A stretch of DNA of 64,000 nucleotides from Brucella sp. 21LCYQ03 (GCF_023554105.1 NZ_JAMJWE010000009.1:62001-126000); one strand, 5' to 3'. Positions 1 to 9,704 are shown, counted from the stretch's first letter. Made by a program: numbers and translations. The notes: a model not told the origin generated them from the sequence alone.

Positions 1-1046
1 AGCGATAGCCCACAGTGAAAATCACGCACCACATTGGCGATCTCGCCATCAGGGTCGCCGATGAAAATCGTCGGGCGGGCGGCGGCGAGAACGCCGTAGA
101 ATTTGCTCGGCACGATGCAGTGTTCAAGCTCAGGCTTGAGCGAGACTAAATGCACATCGGCCGCGCCGAGGCTTTCAGAAAGCTGCTCCACCGGCTGAAA
201 AGGCTTCATGACGACATTTGTTAGTCCGCGCCGCTTCACTTCGCGTTCGACATATCCGCGCTGTTGCCCTTCACCGATCATCAGGAAAACAATATCGGGA
301 ACGCTCTGAAGCTGCTCTGCCGCATCAAGCACGGTCGTAAATTCATGCGCACGGCCAAAATTCCCCGAATAGCCAATAACGAATTTATCGCTCAAGCCCC
401 ATGCATAGCGCAACGCGTTTTCTTCTGCACTAACGGGTAAGATTTCATTCTTATCGGCCCAATGATGCACAACCGTCAGATTTTCCGATGGAATCCCCTT
501 GTCCTGTAAAAAGCTAGCCATACGCTCAATAGGGCAAATGGTCAGCGCTGCCTGACGCATCGACCAGTTACGTAACGCTACAGCAAGCCTGCCTGACGCG
601 GCCTGATGTTTCATCAGCCCAAGCTCAATGGCTGTTTCGGGAAACAAGTCCATAACCCAGTTTACCAGCCGTGCACGGCGCAACCGGATGGGCAAAGCGG
701 CAGAAACCGAAAGCAGAGGTGGGTCTGTGCAGACGACACAAATATCATCTTTTCTCGCATGAGCCGCAAACCATGCGGCAGCAGAAAGGTGGAATGTTGC
801 GTAATCAATGCCACGTCCAACAAGCTTTCCGCGACCAAAGCCCGATGTCCAGATGCGGTGAACATCAATGCCGTCAATCATCTCACGCGCAGGCAGTGCC
901 TCGCGGCCTTTCTCGTGATAGCTGCGGCTGGCAAGAACCGTTGTTTCGATACCTTCGCGCACAAGTTCATGCGCAAGGCTTGTCACCATCCGGCTTGTCG
1001 CAGACTGATCGGGATAGAAATACCGGTTTGCAAGAACAACACGCAT
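1..1046 (-). CDS. Glycosyltransferase family 4, WcaI-like (3' end outside window)
   Basis: The minus strand is open from an ATG at 1046 to the window edge, so about 348 residues are visible and the C-terminus is missing. The N-terminus MRVVLANRYFYPDQSATSR is the usual opening of WcaI-type GT-B transferases (nucleotide-fold start, then FYPDQ.AT). Further in are VNWVMDLFPE, a GYSGNFGRAHEF segment at the start of the donor-binding half, and a late EHCIVPSKFYGVLAA stretch resembling the EX7E donor-site region. It would transfer a sugar onto a lipid-linked intermediate at the inner face of the cytoplasmic membrane. It diverges from gmd across a 256-bp gap, which fits assembly of a fucose-containing surface polysaccharide. 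Acceptor and donor are unknown. Family placement is confident; the substrate is inference. Confidence 0.85.
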   Translation of the reverse strand, partial: MRVVLANRYFYPDQSATSRMVTSLAHELVREGIETTVLASRSYHEKGREALPAREMIDGIDVHRIWTSGFGRGKLVGRGIDYATFHLSAAAWFAAHARKDDICVVCTDPPLLSVSAALPIRLRRARLVNWVMDLFPETAIELGLMKHQAASGRLAVALRNWSMRQAALTICPIERMASFLQDKGIPSENLTVVHHWADKNEILPVSAEENALRYAWGLSDKFVIGYSGNFGRAHEFTTVLDAAEQLQSVPDIVFLMIGEGQQRGYVEREVKRRGLTNVVMKPFQPVEQLSESLGAADVHLVSLKPELEHCIVPSKFYGVLAAARPTIFIGDPDGEIANVVRDFHCGLS

Positions 1047-1302
1047 GATCTTTGGCTCCCCGTAGCTTTGTTACCAACAGCATGGCGGTACCTGCTCCCA
1101 TCTCGCAAGAAGCCCAATGGCATAGGGAACACAGACAGCGGGCGAGATACCTACCTCTTTGGGTGAAACAGCGCATATTACGCGCGTTCTCATGCTCATC
1201 CTAAGTGGAATGAAACGCGCGATGCTTACCGTTTTGAAGCCGTTATGTTGCGCAGCCAAATCGCTATCATGAGGCTATCGAATTCTGGTCGGAGGCAAGA
1301 CC

Positions 1303-2373
1303 TTGCAGGAAAAGACAGCTCTCATCATTGGCGTGACAGGACAGGACGGCGCCTATCTCAGTGAGCTACTGCTCAACAAAGGCTATCGCGTGCACGGGCT
1401 CAAACGACGATCATCTTCGTTCAATACCGCGCGTATCGACCATCTCTATCAGGACCCGCATGAAGAGGACATAAGGTTCAAATTGCACTTTGGCGATTTG
1501 ACCGATGCCACCAATCTTTGCCGGGTTATTCAGGAAGTCCGCCCCGACGAGATTTATAATCTCGGCGCGCAAAGCCATGTTCAGGTAAGTTTTGAAACAC
1601 CGGAATATACGGCCAATACCGACGCACTCGGCACCCTTCGACTGCTTGAATCCATGCGCATTCTGGGCCTCGGCGATAAATGCCGCTTCTATCAAGCTTC
1701 AACGTCGGAACTGTTTGGCAACAGTTCGCCACACGCGCAAAGTGAGCAAACGCCATTTGCGCCCCAAAGTCCGTATGCGACCGCAAAACTTTACGCTTAC
1801 TGGACCACGGTGAATTATCGTCAGGCTTATAATTTTCATGCCTCAAACGGCATTCTGTTCAATCATGAAAGCCCATTGCGCGGCGAGACATTCGTAACGC
1901 GCAAAATCACGCGGGCGGTTGCTGCCATTGAACGCGGACTACAAGACAAGCTGCGGCTGGGCAATCTGAATGCCCGGCGCGACTGGGGCCATGCACGCGA
2001 TTATGTCGAAGGCATGTGGCGCATTTTGCAAGACGACGTGGCCGATGATTATGTGCTTGCTACCGGCGAAACCCATACTGTGCGCGAATTTGTCGAACAT
2101 GCTTTCAAAGCTGTCGACAAGCAGATTGAATGGCACCGCGATGGCGTTGATGAAATCGGACTTGATCGCAAATCGGGCAAGTGTCTGATTGAGATAGACC
2201 CGCGTTATTTCCGCCCCAATGAAGTGGATTTCCTTCTGGGCGATGCTTCCAAGGCCAAAAATAGGCTTGGCTGGCAGCACACGACCGGCTTTGAAAACCT
2301 TGTTACCGAAATGGTTGACTGGGATATGCGCAACATCATGCGGGAGGCCGGACGCAATGATTTCTATGGCTAA
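1303..2373 (+). CDS. gmd: GDP-mannose 4,6-dehydratase
   Basis: Converts GDP-D-mannose to GDP-4-keto-6-deoxy-D-mannose, the first step towards GDP-L-fucose and related deoxysugars. The 356-residue length is normal. The N-terminal Rossmann motif [10 protein letters not shown] is intact, followed by the [13 protein letters not shown] segment typical of Gmd. The STSELFG and [12 protein letters not shown] stretches carry the catalytic Thr/Glu and the YxxxK pair, and [17 protein letters not shown] is the usual substrate-site signature. I place the start at TTG 1303 because GGAGG lies at 1291-1295, seven bases upstream, and the translated N-terminus matches the family. The last codons overlap the next gene, so the two are translationally coupled. 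The product may feed exopolysaccharide or O-antigen synthesis. Confidence 0.95.
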   Translation: MQEKTALIIGVTGQDGAYLSELLLNKGYRVHGLKRRSSSFNTARIDHLYQDPHEEDIRFKLHFGDLTDATNLCRVIQEVRPDEIYNLGAQSHVQVSFETPEYTANTDALGTLRLLESMRILGLGDKCRFYQASTSELFGNSSPHAQSEQTPFAPQSPYATAKLYAYWTTVNYRQAYNFHASNGILFNHESPLRGETFVTRKITRAVAAIERGLQDKLRLGNLNARRDWGHARDYVEGMWRILQDDVADDYVLATGETHTVREFVEHAFKAVDKQIEWHRDGVDEIGLDRKSGKCLIEIDPRYFRPNEVDFLLGDASKAKNRLGWQHTTGFENLVTEMVDWDMRNIMREAGRNDFYG

Positions 2374-3337
2374 TGCAACACCTCACCCTGTCTATTCGCT
2401 ATCCGGCAAAAAAATATTTGTTGCAGGTCATACCGGCATGGTGGGATCGGCGATTGTAAGACGGCTACAATCTGAAGATTGTGACCTCATCACCATCGCG
2501 CATCGCGATCTTGATCTGACACGTCAGAGCGAAACTGAAGCATTTATCGCCCATCATAAGCCAGATGTGATTATGGTTGCGGCTGCGCGTGTTGGAGGCA
2601 TTCTGGCCAATTCGCAATATCCGGCAGAGTTTCTTTACGACAATCTGGCCATCGGCATGAATATCATTCGTGCGGCGCATCTGTCGAACACAGAACGCTT
2701 GCTGTGGCTTGGATCAAGCTGCATTTATCCGCGTGATGCTTCTCAACCGCTTCATGAGCCAGCGCTCCTGACAGGGCCGCTGGAACCAACTAACGAAGCC
2801 TATGCAATCGCAAAAATTGCAGCGCTGAAATATGCGCAAGCCTGTTCGCGCCAATATGGCAATCACTTCATGACGGCCATGCCGACAAATCTTTATGGTC
2901 CAAACGATAATTTTGACCCCGATACATCGCATGTTTTGCCCGCACTCATGCGTCGCATTCATGAGGCCAAACTCAAAGGCGCAGACCACATCACGCTTTG
3001 GGGCAGCGGCAAACCATTGCGCGAGTTTCTGCATGTCGATGATCTTGCGGATGCCTGTGTGCATCTGTTGCGTTTCAGCGATAGTATTCAACCCGTCAAT
3101 ATCGGCTCTGGTGAGGAAATTTCAATCAGAGATCTAACTTTAACCATTGCCGATGTTGTTGGCTTTGAAGGCAGGCTGGAACATGATCTGAGTAAGCCGG
3201 ACGGCACGCCACGCAAGCTTCTCGACACATCCAAAATGCGCGCGCTGGGCTGGAAACCAAACATTCGCCTCAAGGATGGAATTGCAGAAGTTTATCGCGC
3301 CTGGGCTAACGACATTGCCCGATCCGTTGCAGCTTAA
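2357..3337 (+). CDS. fcl: GDP-L-fucose synthase (epimerase/reductase)
   Basis: Completes GDP-L-fucose synthesis by 3,5-epimerisation and NADPH-dependent reduction of the Gmd product. The protein opens with a Rossmann fold ([17 protein letters not shown]), contains the AARVGGI stretch, [10 protein letters not shown] with the active-site Ser and Cys, and a [10 protein letters not shown] segment with the catalytic Tyr and Lys. [11 protein letters not shown] is also characteristic. The reading frame extends upstream inside gmd, but the start is best placed at ATG 2357, nine bases after GGGAGG (2342-2347). That gives a 17-bp overlap with gmd. A second ATG at 2366 is possible. A strong hairpin follows the gene. 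Length (about 326 residues) is standard. Confidence 0.95.
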   Translation: MISMANATPHPVYSLSGKKIFVAGHTGMVGSAIVRRLQSEDCDLITIAHRDLDLTRQSETEAFIAHHKPDVIMVAAARVGGILANSQYPAEFLYDNLAIGMNIIRAAHLSNTERLLWLGSSCIYPRDASQPLHEPALLTGPLEPTNEAYAIAKIAALKYAQACSRQYGNHFMTAMPTNLYGPNDNFDPDTSHVLPALMRRIHEAKLKGADHITLWGSGKPLREFLHVDDLADACVHLLRFSDSIQPVNIGSGEEISIRDLTLTIADVVGFEGRLEHDLSKPDGTPRKLLDTSKMRALGWKPNIRLKDGIAEVYRAWANDIARSVAA

Positions 3338-3353
3338 AACTCTACATTCCATA

Positions 3354-3389
3354 ATAAAAAAGGCGCTTCAGCAATCGAAGCGCCTTTTG
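3354..3389. terminator. Bidirectional intrinsic terminator between fcl and the exoF-like gene
   Basis: Arms AAAAAGGCGCTTC and GAAGCGCCTTTT surround a seven-base loop. A-tract and T-tract flanks make it usable on both strands. It separates convergent fcl (plus) and the polysaccharide export gene (minus). Confidence 0.9.
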
Positions 3390-3414
3390 GTTAAGGCAAA
3401 TTAGAATCATATGT

Positions 3415-4668
3415 TTATGATGGCGATCCGGTTAATCTACTCATATCCAATTCAACACGCAGAATGTCCCCGGGTTTAATTTCGGTACGTTCATTGGCAA
3501 CAATATCCTCAAACGTCCCTTTGACATTGCGGCTGATGGTAAACACCAGTTTCTGGCGCATATCGGACGACGAAATATTGCCAGAAGACTTGGCAATTTC
3601 TGCCATCGTTTGCAGTTGAGCATTGGCGCGAAGCTCCATACGCGCAACATTGAGATCCAGCTCCTGCAAACTCGTTGCCGCTTCGCTTTTGCGCACTTCT
3701 TCCAGATTGGCGATACGCTGCTGAACTGCCAATTGATTTTGTCTTGCGCGCGCCAGAAACGATCCCAGTTCCAACGCATCGCGGCGGGTTGCGGAAAGAT
3801 CGCGCTCCATATCGCGGAGATTGGATTTTGCAGCCAATCCGCGGTCCACGAGCGACTTACTTGAATCAACATTTTCCTGGAGTAACTGGATTTCAGCATC
3901 ATGAAGCTTCATGCTTTGCTGAAGCGTCTGGATTTCATCCCCGTAACTGGCGACTTGCGCTTCCAGCGCCTGTCGTTCGGCTGCAAGATTGTTGCGACGC
4001 ACATTGAACAGCGTCTTTTCACCCTCCAACATATGCTGACTCAGGGAGGCGGCCTGTTTGTTGGCCGCGGGTTGATCTGGCAGGTCATATTTAAACTCCG
4101 TGCCGTTCAGCTCTGCCTGCAAACGAACGCGGCGAATATTGGTCGTGGTGATCTGCATCTGCAGATCAGCATATTCCTGCTGTGCGGTGATAAGCTGCAT
4201 TCCTGCGGTCACCGCAGGCGCCTCACCTTTGCCCGCACCTCCGCCCAGTGCCATAAGTTCCAGCGCGACCATTCCCGGACGAAACTCATACTTACCCGGC
4301 GCTTTGACATCGCCAACAATAAAAACCGGCGCATATTGATTGATTGCCGCGGTCACGGTCAGTCCCGGAATATGCTGCGACAAAGCACCTGCAATCTTCT
4401 CACTGATCTGCGGTGTCGTCAGACCGCTGACATTGATGTTGCCAACCACCGGATAGCCGATATTGCCATCGACATCGACCGGATAAAGTCCTGTCAACGA
4501 AGGCTGGCCATAAACCGTCACCTGCAAAATATCGTTCGGACTGATGCGGTAAGCCTGAGCCTGCACTTGCGCCGATACTCCATGGCTTGCACCAAGAATA
4601 ATAAAGCCTGACAGCATCGTCACCCTGAAATGCGACATGAAACGAGAGTGTTTTGATTTCTCTGACAT
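3415..4668 (-). CDS. Polysaccharide export protein, Wza/ExoF-like
   Basis: A periplasmic/outer-membrane component of a Wzx/Wzy-type exopolysaccharide secretion machine, about 417 residues. An N-terminal signal peptide (hydrophobic stretch around residues 14-33, ending near GVSAQ) is followed by the Poly_export domain (YRISPNDILQVTVYGQP) and a SLBB-type domain (VFIVGDVKAPGKYEF). A long coiled-coil region, roughly residues 160-330, follows, which is the ExoF arrangement in rhizobia rather than the enteric Wza arrangement; there is no lipobox cysteine. The gene starts nine bases after the ExoP-like gene stops and has a GAGGGGG ribosome-binding site, so the two form one unit. It likely works with the neighbouring chain-length protein; the polysaccharide itself is not identifiable from this window. 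Confidence 0.88.
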   Translation of the reverse strand: MSEKSKHSRFMSHFRVTMLSGFIILGASHGVSAQVQAQAYRISPNDILQVTVYGQPSLTGLYPVDVDGNIGYPVVGNINVSGLTTPQISEKIAGALSQHIPGLTVTAAINQYAPVFIVGDVKAPGKYEFRPGMVALELMALGGGAGKGEAPAVTAGMQLITAQQEYADLQMQITTTNIRRVRLQAELNGTEFKYDLPDQPAANKQAASLSQHMLEGEKTLFNVRRNNLAAERQALEAQVASYGDEIQTLQQSMKLHDAEIQLLQENVDSSKSLVDRGLAAKSNLRDMERDLSATRRDALELGSFLARARQNQLAVQQRIANLEEVRKSEAATSLQELDLNVARMELRANAQLQTMAEIAKSSGNISSSDMRQKLVFTISRNVKGTFEDIVANERTEIKPGDILRVELDMSRLTGSPS

Positions 4669-4677
4669 TTTGCCCCC

Positions 4678-6870
4678 TCAAGCCTGATCTTCTGTGTTGT
4701 TAACAGGCCGATTGCGCCGATTCATTGCGGCACGCAGAAACGCGCTGGTTTGTCTCGCCATCGGCCTGCAATAAGCGAGAGCGATATTAAGCCAGCTACG
4801 GTAAGACGTGGAAAACTGGTTGACAACAGCCAGCGCTGGCTTGCGCCCCATAGAGGCCATCGTCTGGATCAACGCATGATTTGCATGCTGGTCTTTTCGA
4901 TCCGGTTGTACGACCAGAAGTGTCGTGTCGGTCGCCCGTGACAGAAGAACGGTACGCTTGTCTTCCATGACCGCGGGCAGATCAACAAGGATAATCTTAT
5001 GGTCTGAGCGCAATTGCGCAATCAGCTCGGCAAGCCAGTCTCCTTCTCGCAGATGGTCGCCCGGAGTAATGATGTCTATACCCGAACCATGATCATGAAT
5101 GAGCGTTGCACCGGAAATCTGCCGATCCGTTGAGACGATACCATAGTCGTTTCCGGGCAGTCCGAAAGCCTCCGATAACCTGGAATGCCGGTTAGTGGCA
5201 TCAATCACGGCGACCGCCACACCGGACGACGCAAATTGTTGCGCGAGCGCCGTTATCAGCAGCGTTTTGCCTTCATTTTCGGTCAGAGACACCACCGAAA
5301 GTGCAAGTGAATCACGACCGCGCGTCAGCACACGCAAACGATCATGAACGGATTTTATAGCACGTCCGAAAGCGCTGGTCGGGTCCAGTCCACGATTGAC
5401 AAGCAGCGGCACTGTCAACTGATGCGAAAGCGGCAACAAGGTTGCAGCCGGAATTCCTGGCAGGGTAAACGATGCCGTCTGTGCAGGCCGGATTTTGTCG
5501 AATGTTTCTCTCAAGGCAGTGCCCAAAAGCGAAACCATTGCGCCCAAACCCAAACCCAGCAACAGCCAGTTTGCAAGATTAGGGCTGGCTTTCGCTGTCG
5601 CTGGTTCTGCGGCCGAAATCATTTGCGCTTCCGGCACAGCGATGCCGTCCTGCTCGATCAGTTGCTTGTAGCGCGTGAGATAGCTTTCATACACCGCGCG
5701 GCTGGCATTGGCTTCACGGTCAAGCTGTACCGCACTTACCTGCGCCTGATTTGCATCACCCAATTCAGCCTCAGCACTTTTCAGCGCAGCTTCAAGACCT
5801 ATGCGCCGTTGCAAAGCAATCTGGATTTCATTGCTGAGGCTTTTGATGATTTCATCAACCTGTGCGGTAATCTGTTGTTTGAGAGCTTCACTTTCCGCCA
5901 TAAGAACCGGAATTTCAGCGCTCTTCAAAGCGCCATTTGATCGCAATTCATCAAGCTGACGCTCAACCCGCGCCTGCTCATTTTTTAGCGACTGAATTGC
6001 CGGTGACGCCAGCACTTCTGTAAGCGCAGGTGCTTCATTGTTGGTTTTAAGAGACTCGGCAGTGCGCAATCGTGCTTCCGCAAGCGATACGGCACCTGTT
6101 GCAGCGACTATTTCCGTATTCAGAGCCGCAACCCGCTGTGCCTGAAAACTGACTTGTCCCGGATCACCTGCAAGGCGCGATTTCTGTCTGAAATCTTCGG
6201 CAGCACGCTCGGCGTTTTCCAAGTTGCTACGCAGGCTGACAAGCTTTTCGCCAAGCCACTCGCTGACACGACGTGCTGCCGATTGTTGCACATCGATCTG
6301 ATGGTCAAGATAGGCCGTAACGAAGGCATTGGCGACTTTTGCCGCATAAACCGGATCGGAAGCACGATAAGAAATGAATATCGTATAGGACCGGCCATCA
6401 TTATTTACGCGAAGACGCGAAAGCAAAAGATCGATGCGCTGCCGTTCCCGCGCTTCAGCATCCACCCCACGAGCACCGCGTTGCTGTGCGGCTGTATCGG
6501 ATGCAGATGACAGAACTGTACGCGACCGGAATTCGGTCGGAACAGAGATATTCTCGGCCTGCAAAATGTCGATGACCTTACGGGCCATCATACGTGAGCT
6601 GATGATATCAAGTTCTGAACGCAGAACCGGACTGTCCTGTGGCAAGGGGGTTATAGCACTTTCATTGGGGAGCGCCTGCACGCGCCGCATATCGAGCACC
6701 AGCACCGATTCCGAAACATAGCTGACCGGCGCTGTGAGATAACCTGCAAAGCCGATGCATGTCCCAGCAACCACCGGCACGATCAACAGCAGCTTTCTTC
6801 GCTTAATGGTTTCGAGCAGATCAGCCAGAGGCTGCCGCGCGTTTCCTGATGAAACGTCGGAGATAATCAC
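4678..6870 (-). CDS. Chain-length determinant / polysaccharide co-polymerase with BY-kinase-like domain (ExoP-like)
   Basis: An inner-membrane protein of 730 residues that would control polymer length and secretion. A Wzz domain with a first membrane segment (about residues 29-50) precedes a long periplasmic coiled coil. A second membrane segment (around residue 435) leads into a cytoplasmic BY-kinase-like domain. Walker A is recognisable near residue 531 (ENEGKT) and Walker B near 626 (IILVDLPAV). The Walker A' site reads VIDATNR where active enzymes usually have DxD, and the C-terminus (MNRRNRPVNNTEDQA) has no tyrosine cluster, so autophosphorylation is doubtful. The start is GTG 6870 with AGGAG seven bases upstream. 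It lies 74 bp downstream of the LuxR-type regulator, suggesting a regulator-ExoP-ExoF transcription unit. Confidence 0.88.
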   Translation of the reverse strand: MIISDVSSGNARQPLADLLETIKRRKLLLIVPVVAGTCIGFAGYLTAPVSYVSESVLVLDMRRVQALPNESAITPLPQDSPVLRSELDIISSRMMARKVIDILQAENISVPTEFRSRTVLSSASDTAAQQRGARGVDAEARERQRIDLLLSRLRVNNDGRSYTIFISYRASDPVYAAKVANAFVTAYLDHQIDVQQSAARRVSEWLGEKLVSLRSNLENAERAAEDFRQKSRLAGDPGQVSFQAQRVAALNTEIVAATGAVSLAEARLRTAESLKTNNEAPALTEVLASPAIQSLKNEQARVERQLDELRSNGALKSAEIPVLMAESEALKQQITAQVDEIIKSLSNEIQIALQRRIGLEAALKSAEAELGDANQAQVSAVQLDREANASRAVYESYLTRYKQLIEQDGIAVPEAQMISAAEPATAKASPNLANWLLLGLGLGAMVSLLGTALRETFDKIRPAQTASFTLPGIPAATLLPLSHQLTVPLLVNRGLDPTSAFGRAIKSVHDRLRVLTRGRDSLALSVVSLTENEGKTLLITALAQQFASSGVAVAVIDATNRHSRLSEAFGLPGNDYGIVSTDRQISGATLIHDHGSGIDIITPGDHLREGDWLAELIAQLRSDHKIILVDLPAVMEDKRTVLLSRATDTTLLVVQPDRKDQHANHALIQTMASMGRKPALAVVNQFSTSYRSWLNIALAYCRPMARQTSAFLRAAMNRRNRPVNNTEDQA

Positions 6871-6944
6871 AAAAAGTCTCCTTTAAAACCTTTTCAGAAA
6901 CAGCCCCGCTCTTTGGCAGAGATGTTCGACGGCCCGCCGACGTC

Positions 6945-7721
6945 TTACTGAATGTCGGAAAAGGACGTTTCCGAGGGAAACAACTCATTAATAATACAAG
7001 CGACTTCGGTCCGGTTCGACGCTTTGAGCTTCTTCATGATGTTGCGAATATGAACCTTGACCGTGCTTTCGCGGAGTTTGAGTTCATAAGCGATAATCTT
7101 GTTTGCCTTACCGCGACGCAGTGCATTGACAACTTCCGCCTGACGCTGGGTAAACATTCCACCCAGAGGCTGGAGTCTATGCGAATTGGGATCGGTAGCA
7201 TGACGCAGTGCCAGCACACTGCTTGCAGGAACAAAAGTTCCACCAGCCATAGCAAGACGCAGCGCTTCCACGCATACATTCACGTTCACAGACGTAGGGA
7301 TGTAGCCTTTAACGCCATAATCGAGCGCTTTGAGAACCTGCGAAATATCTTCTTTGTCCGCGAGGATGATAACAGGCGCTGGTGCGCAATCATTGACGAT
7401 ACGGTTGAGATAATTGCCGACCGCAGGATCAGAAACTTTCTGACCACCAATATTGAAAAGGACCGCGCTCACGGTGCGCCCACGGCGCTGATGCTGCCAT
7501 TGTTCAAACGAACTGAACGTGGCAATCGACATTTCGATACTGTGATTAGACAGCCCATGCGCAAGACATTCACGATCCAACGCACGATTGTCGATGATAA
7601 CCAGCAATGGTAAAAGACTATCGAAAGAATCCTCCGATTTGAAAGATGCATCTTTCGGCATAACATGATTATTATTCTTTATTTCACTTGTTCTGCTGTT
7701 AAAATGCGGAGAAACGTTCAT
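6945..7721 (-). CDS. LuxR/NarL-family transcriptional regulator with pseudo-receiver domain
   Basis: A 258-residue protein with a receiver-like N-terminal half (about residues 38-160) and a C-terminal GerE/LuxR helix-turn-helix. The C-terminal half shows FTQRQAEVVNALRRGKANK followed by STVKVHIRNIMKKLKASNR, the canonical DNA-binding signature. In the receiver half the position of the phospho-accepting Asp reads VLFNIGG, so Asn replaces Asp, while the conserved Lys (GVKGYIP) remains. Control by phosphorylation is therefore unlikely; constitutive action or another ligand or partner is more probable. The ATG at 7721 has GAGGG seven bases upstream. Its position directly upstream of the ExoP/ExoF-like genes suggests that it regulates exopolysaccharide secretion, but this is inference. 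Confidence 0.85.
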   Translation of the reverse strand: MNVSPHFNSRTSEIKNNNHVMPKDASFKSEDSFDSLLPLLVIIDNRALDRECLAHGLSNHSIEMSIATFSSFEQWQHQRRGRTVSAVLFNIGGQKVSDPAVGNYLNRIVNDCAPAPVIILADKEDISQVLKALDYGVKGYIPTSVNVNVCVEALRLAMAGGTFVPASSVLALRHATDPNSHRLQPLGGMFTQRQAEVVNALRRGKANKIIAYELKLRESTVKVHIRNIMKKLKASNRTEVACIINELFPSETSFSDIQ

Positions 7722-8102
7722 TTTTTCGCCCTCAAAACCGATTTATACGCATGATTCATTGCTTTTCATTTGCAATAAATGAAGCATGACGGCTGCCTGG
7801 TTGCTGATTTTTTTTAGGATTTATTGATAACCCTGTAATCAATTCTTGTTATTGCTTTTATTGATTAGAAGATTGCCTGAATTTTAGACCAGTGTCATTA
7901 ACCTAGATTAGGCAGTTATGTGAAATATGGTTTAGTAAAATATAAGAAATATACGCAATTAGTGGTAGAGATTACTACCTTGCCAAAATACGAGCGCTCA
8001 CTGACACTTAAAGCAGCGCTTCATCCCCCAAAAATCTGATGAAATCGAAGTGCAAGAGAATCAGTCTCCAAATATTGTTTGGGCAGTGGCAGGATAATGC
8101 CA
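7722..8102. promoter_or_regulatory. AT-rich divergent control region with a 16-bp inverted repeat
   Basis: About 380 bp without a gene between the LuxR-type regulator (minus) and the Crp/Fnr regulator (plus). It must hold both promoters. An inverted repeat GGTAG-N6-CTACC lies at 7964-7979, and a TTCATTGC/GCAATAAATGAA imperfect repeat lies near 7756-7785. Either could be an operator for one of the flanking regulators. I see no open frame with a convincing ribosome-binding site here. Confidence 0.4.
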
Positions 8103-8873
8103 ATGATGGTAAATGCTGATGATTCAAAAACGCTGCGCCATTTCCTGGAAAAACCGCCGATTGGCGCAGTTTTTGAGGAAAGCGATTTCAATATTCTTGG
8201 CGCGCTTCCGGTATCGGTGAAAACATATCCACCGCACACTGTCGTCAGCAGTCAGGGCGACTGGGCAAACTCGCTGCACATCATTAAGGGAGGATGGGGT
8301 TGCATCTACCGTGACCTTGCGGACGGCGACCGCCAGATACTCGACTTTCCCATGAAAGGTGATTTTCTTGGCTTCAGGACCGGGATTGGATTTAATTATT
8401 ACACATTGCTTTCCGTAACTGAACTTTCTGTCTTTGAGCTCTCTCTTGATCATCTCACAGAATGCCTGGTGAAATCGCCGCGACTGGCTATGACATTCAT
8501 AGAATTGATGTCCAGACAACGTGCTATTCTGGTTGAGCATGTTATCAGCATTGGACGGCGCAGTGCGCTGGTTCGAGTGGCGCATCTGTTGCTGGAACTT
8601 GGCCATCGCGCGCAATTAAACGGAACGGGCGACGAAGCAACGTTTTTTTGCCCCCTCACCCAGGCAGAGCTTGGCGACGCGCTGGGATTAACCCCTATTC
8701 ACATCAATCGTATGCTGCGTGAATTACGCAGCGACGGTTTATTGACCTTCCGCAACAATGTCGTTGAGTTTCTCAACAGGCCAGCCCTTACGCATATTTC
8801 AAGCTTCGATGAAGACTATCTGAATATGGAAATTTTCCCGCGTTTTCATATGACGAGTCCGCCACATCGGTGA
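8103..8873 (+). CDS. Crp/Fnr-family transcriptional regulator
   Basis: A cyclic-nucleotide-binding-like beta-roll (about residues 15-130, including VVSSQGDWANSLHIIKGG) is followed by a winged helix with LTQAELGDALGLTPIHINR as the recognition region. The N-terminal Cys cluster of oxygen-sensing FNR is absent, and the phosphate-binding cassette of true CRP (RxS) is not obvious, so the signal is unknown. The frame is open from TTG 8079, but AGGA at 8091-8094 sits eight bases before ATG 8103, which I choose; ATG 8097 and 8106 are alternatives. It is divergent from the exopolysaccharide regulator and could influence that locus, though nothing in the sequence proves it. Confidence 0.85.
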   Translation: MMVNADDSKTLRHFLEKPPIGAVFEESDFNILGALPVSVKTYPPHTVVSSQGDWANSLHIIKGGWGCIYRDLADGDRQILDFPMKGDFLGFRTGIGFNYYTLLSVTELSVFELSLDHLTECLVKSPRLAMTFIELMSRQRAILVEHVISIGRRSALVRVAHLLLELGHRAQLNGTGDEATFFCPLTQAELGDALGLTPIHINRMLRELRSDGLLTFRNNVVEFLNRPALTHISSFDEDYLNMEIFPRFHMTSPPHR

Positions 8874-8938
8874 GGTGTGAAGCACTCTCCTTTTTATAGA
8901 AACGCACTATACTTCGTAAAGAAGACAGCTCGACGATA

Positions 8939-9448
8939 CTATTCAACCTCCAGCGGCAATTGCTTATAATCACCTTTGCGTCGCAGTTCCGACAGCATCT
9001 GTCCATGGTGAATAAGATTGCGTAAATCACAACCGAGACAAGCGAGTTTACCGTCACTGGTTTCAATACTGAGGTCAGCTATGGTGAAATCATCAAAGGC
9101 TGCAACAAACGAACGCATAGCTGCCTGCAGCAGCATCCCGAATGCTGAATTCGCGCTGGCGTCCTTTGGTGCCTGCTCATGATCTCCAAAACCCGGCTGT
9201 ACCAACCGTAAGACCGTGCCTACGTTGATCGTCTGCGCTGGACGAGCGAGGCGAATACCACCTCCCCGCCCGCGCGTTCCAACCAGAAAGCCGTGATGGA
9301 TTAACTCCGTGACGATCTGTGCCGCGTGGTCCTTGGTGGTGCCCGTCGCTTCTGCTGCTTCGCGCGTTGTCACAGCATTTCCACCAACTGCTCTTGCACA
9401 AAGAACGAGAAGCTCAATCGAAAGCTCAGCTTGTCTGGTAAATCGCAT
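8939..9448 (-). CDS. Rrf2-family transcriptional regulator
   Basis: A 169-residue winged-helix protein beginning MRFTRQAELSIELL, with TTREAAEATGTTKDHAAQI as the recognition helix region and a glycine-rich wing (GTRGRGGGIRLA), both typical of Rrf2/NsrR/RirA proteins. Family members that sense iron, NO or Fe-S status use three clustered cysteines. Here only CLGC in the C-terminal third and one isolated Cys near residue 17 are present, so any cluster would be unusually ligated. It stands alone, converging with the Crp/Fnr gene and lying 256 bp from the end of the heme oxygenase gene. A role in iron or redox control is plausible but not shown. Confidence 0.85.
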   Translation of the reverse strand: MRFTRQAELSIELLVLCARAVGGNAVTTREAAEATGTTKDHAAQIVTELIHHGFLVGTRGRGGGIRLARPAQTINVGTVLRLVQPGFGDHEQAPKDASANSAFGMLLQAAMRSFVAAFDDFTIADLSIETSDGKLACLGCDLRNLIHHGQMLSELRRKGDYKQLPLEVE

Positions 9449-9704
9449 GCAAAGATCTTTATTAATTATCGTATTTCATTTTAAGGCCCCACGCCCATTC
9501 CAGAGCACGTCCCGAAAATCATTTAGAACCTTCAGGACACACAACATAAAAGTATAGTCGTTCTAAGCCCAATTCGAAAGACCACAGCAAGCAGAAGTCT
9601 GAATATATTGAACAGGATATATAGTCACTGCGGTATTTTTATAAATTTGGACTTACTAACTGCACGCGGAAAGAATGTCAGGCGTGAGTAGAGGCTTGGT
9701 CAAA

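Noticed and set aside
606-1166. 186-codon plus-strand frame at the left end
   Set aside because: It is antisense to the glycosyltransferase, whose minus-strand frame is open from 1046 to the window edge with clear motifs.
2219-2356. Upstream extension of fcl inside gmd
   Set aside because: GGGAGG at 2342-2347 sets the start at 2357, matching the family N-terminus.
3901-4611. 236-codon plus-strand frame antisense to the ExoF-like gene
   Set aside because: The Cys/His/Arg-rich product is typical of an antisense shadow; the minus-strand gene has clear domains.
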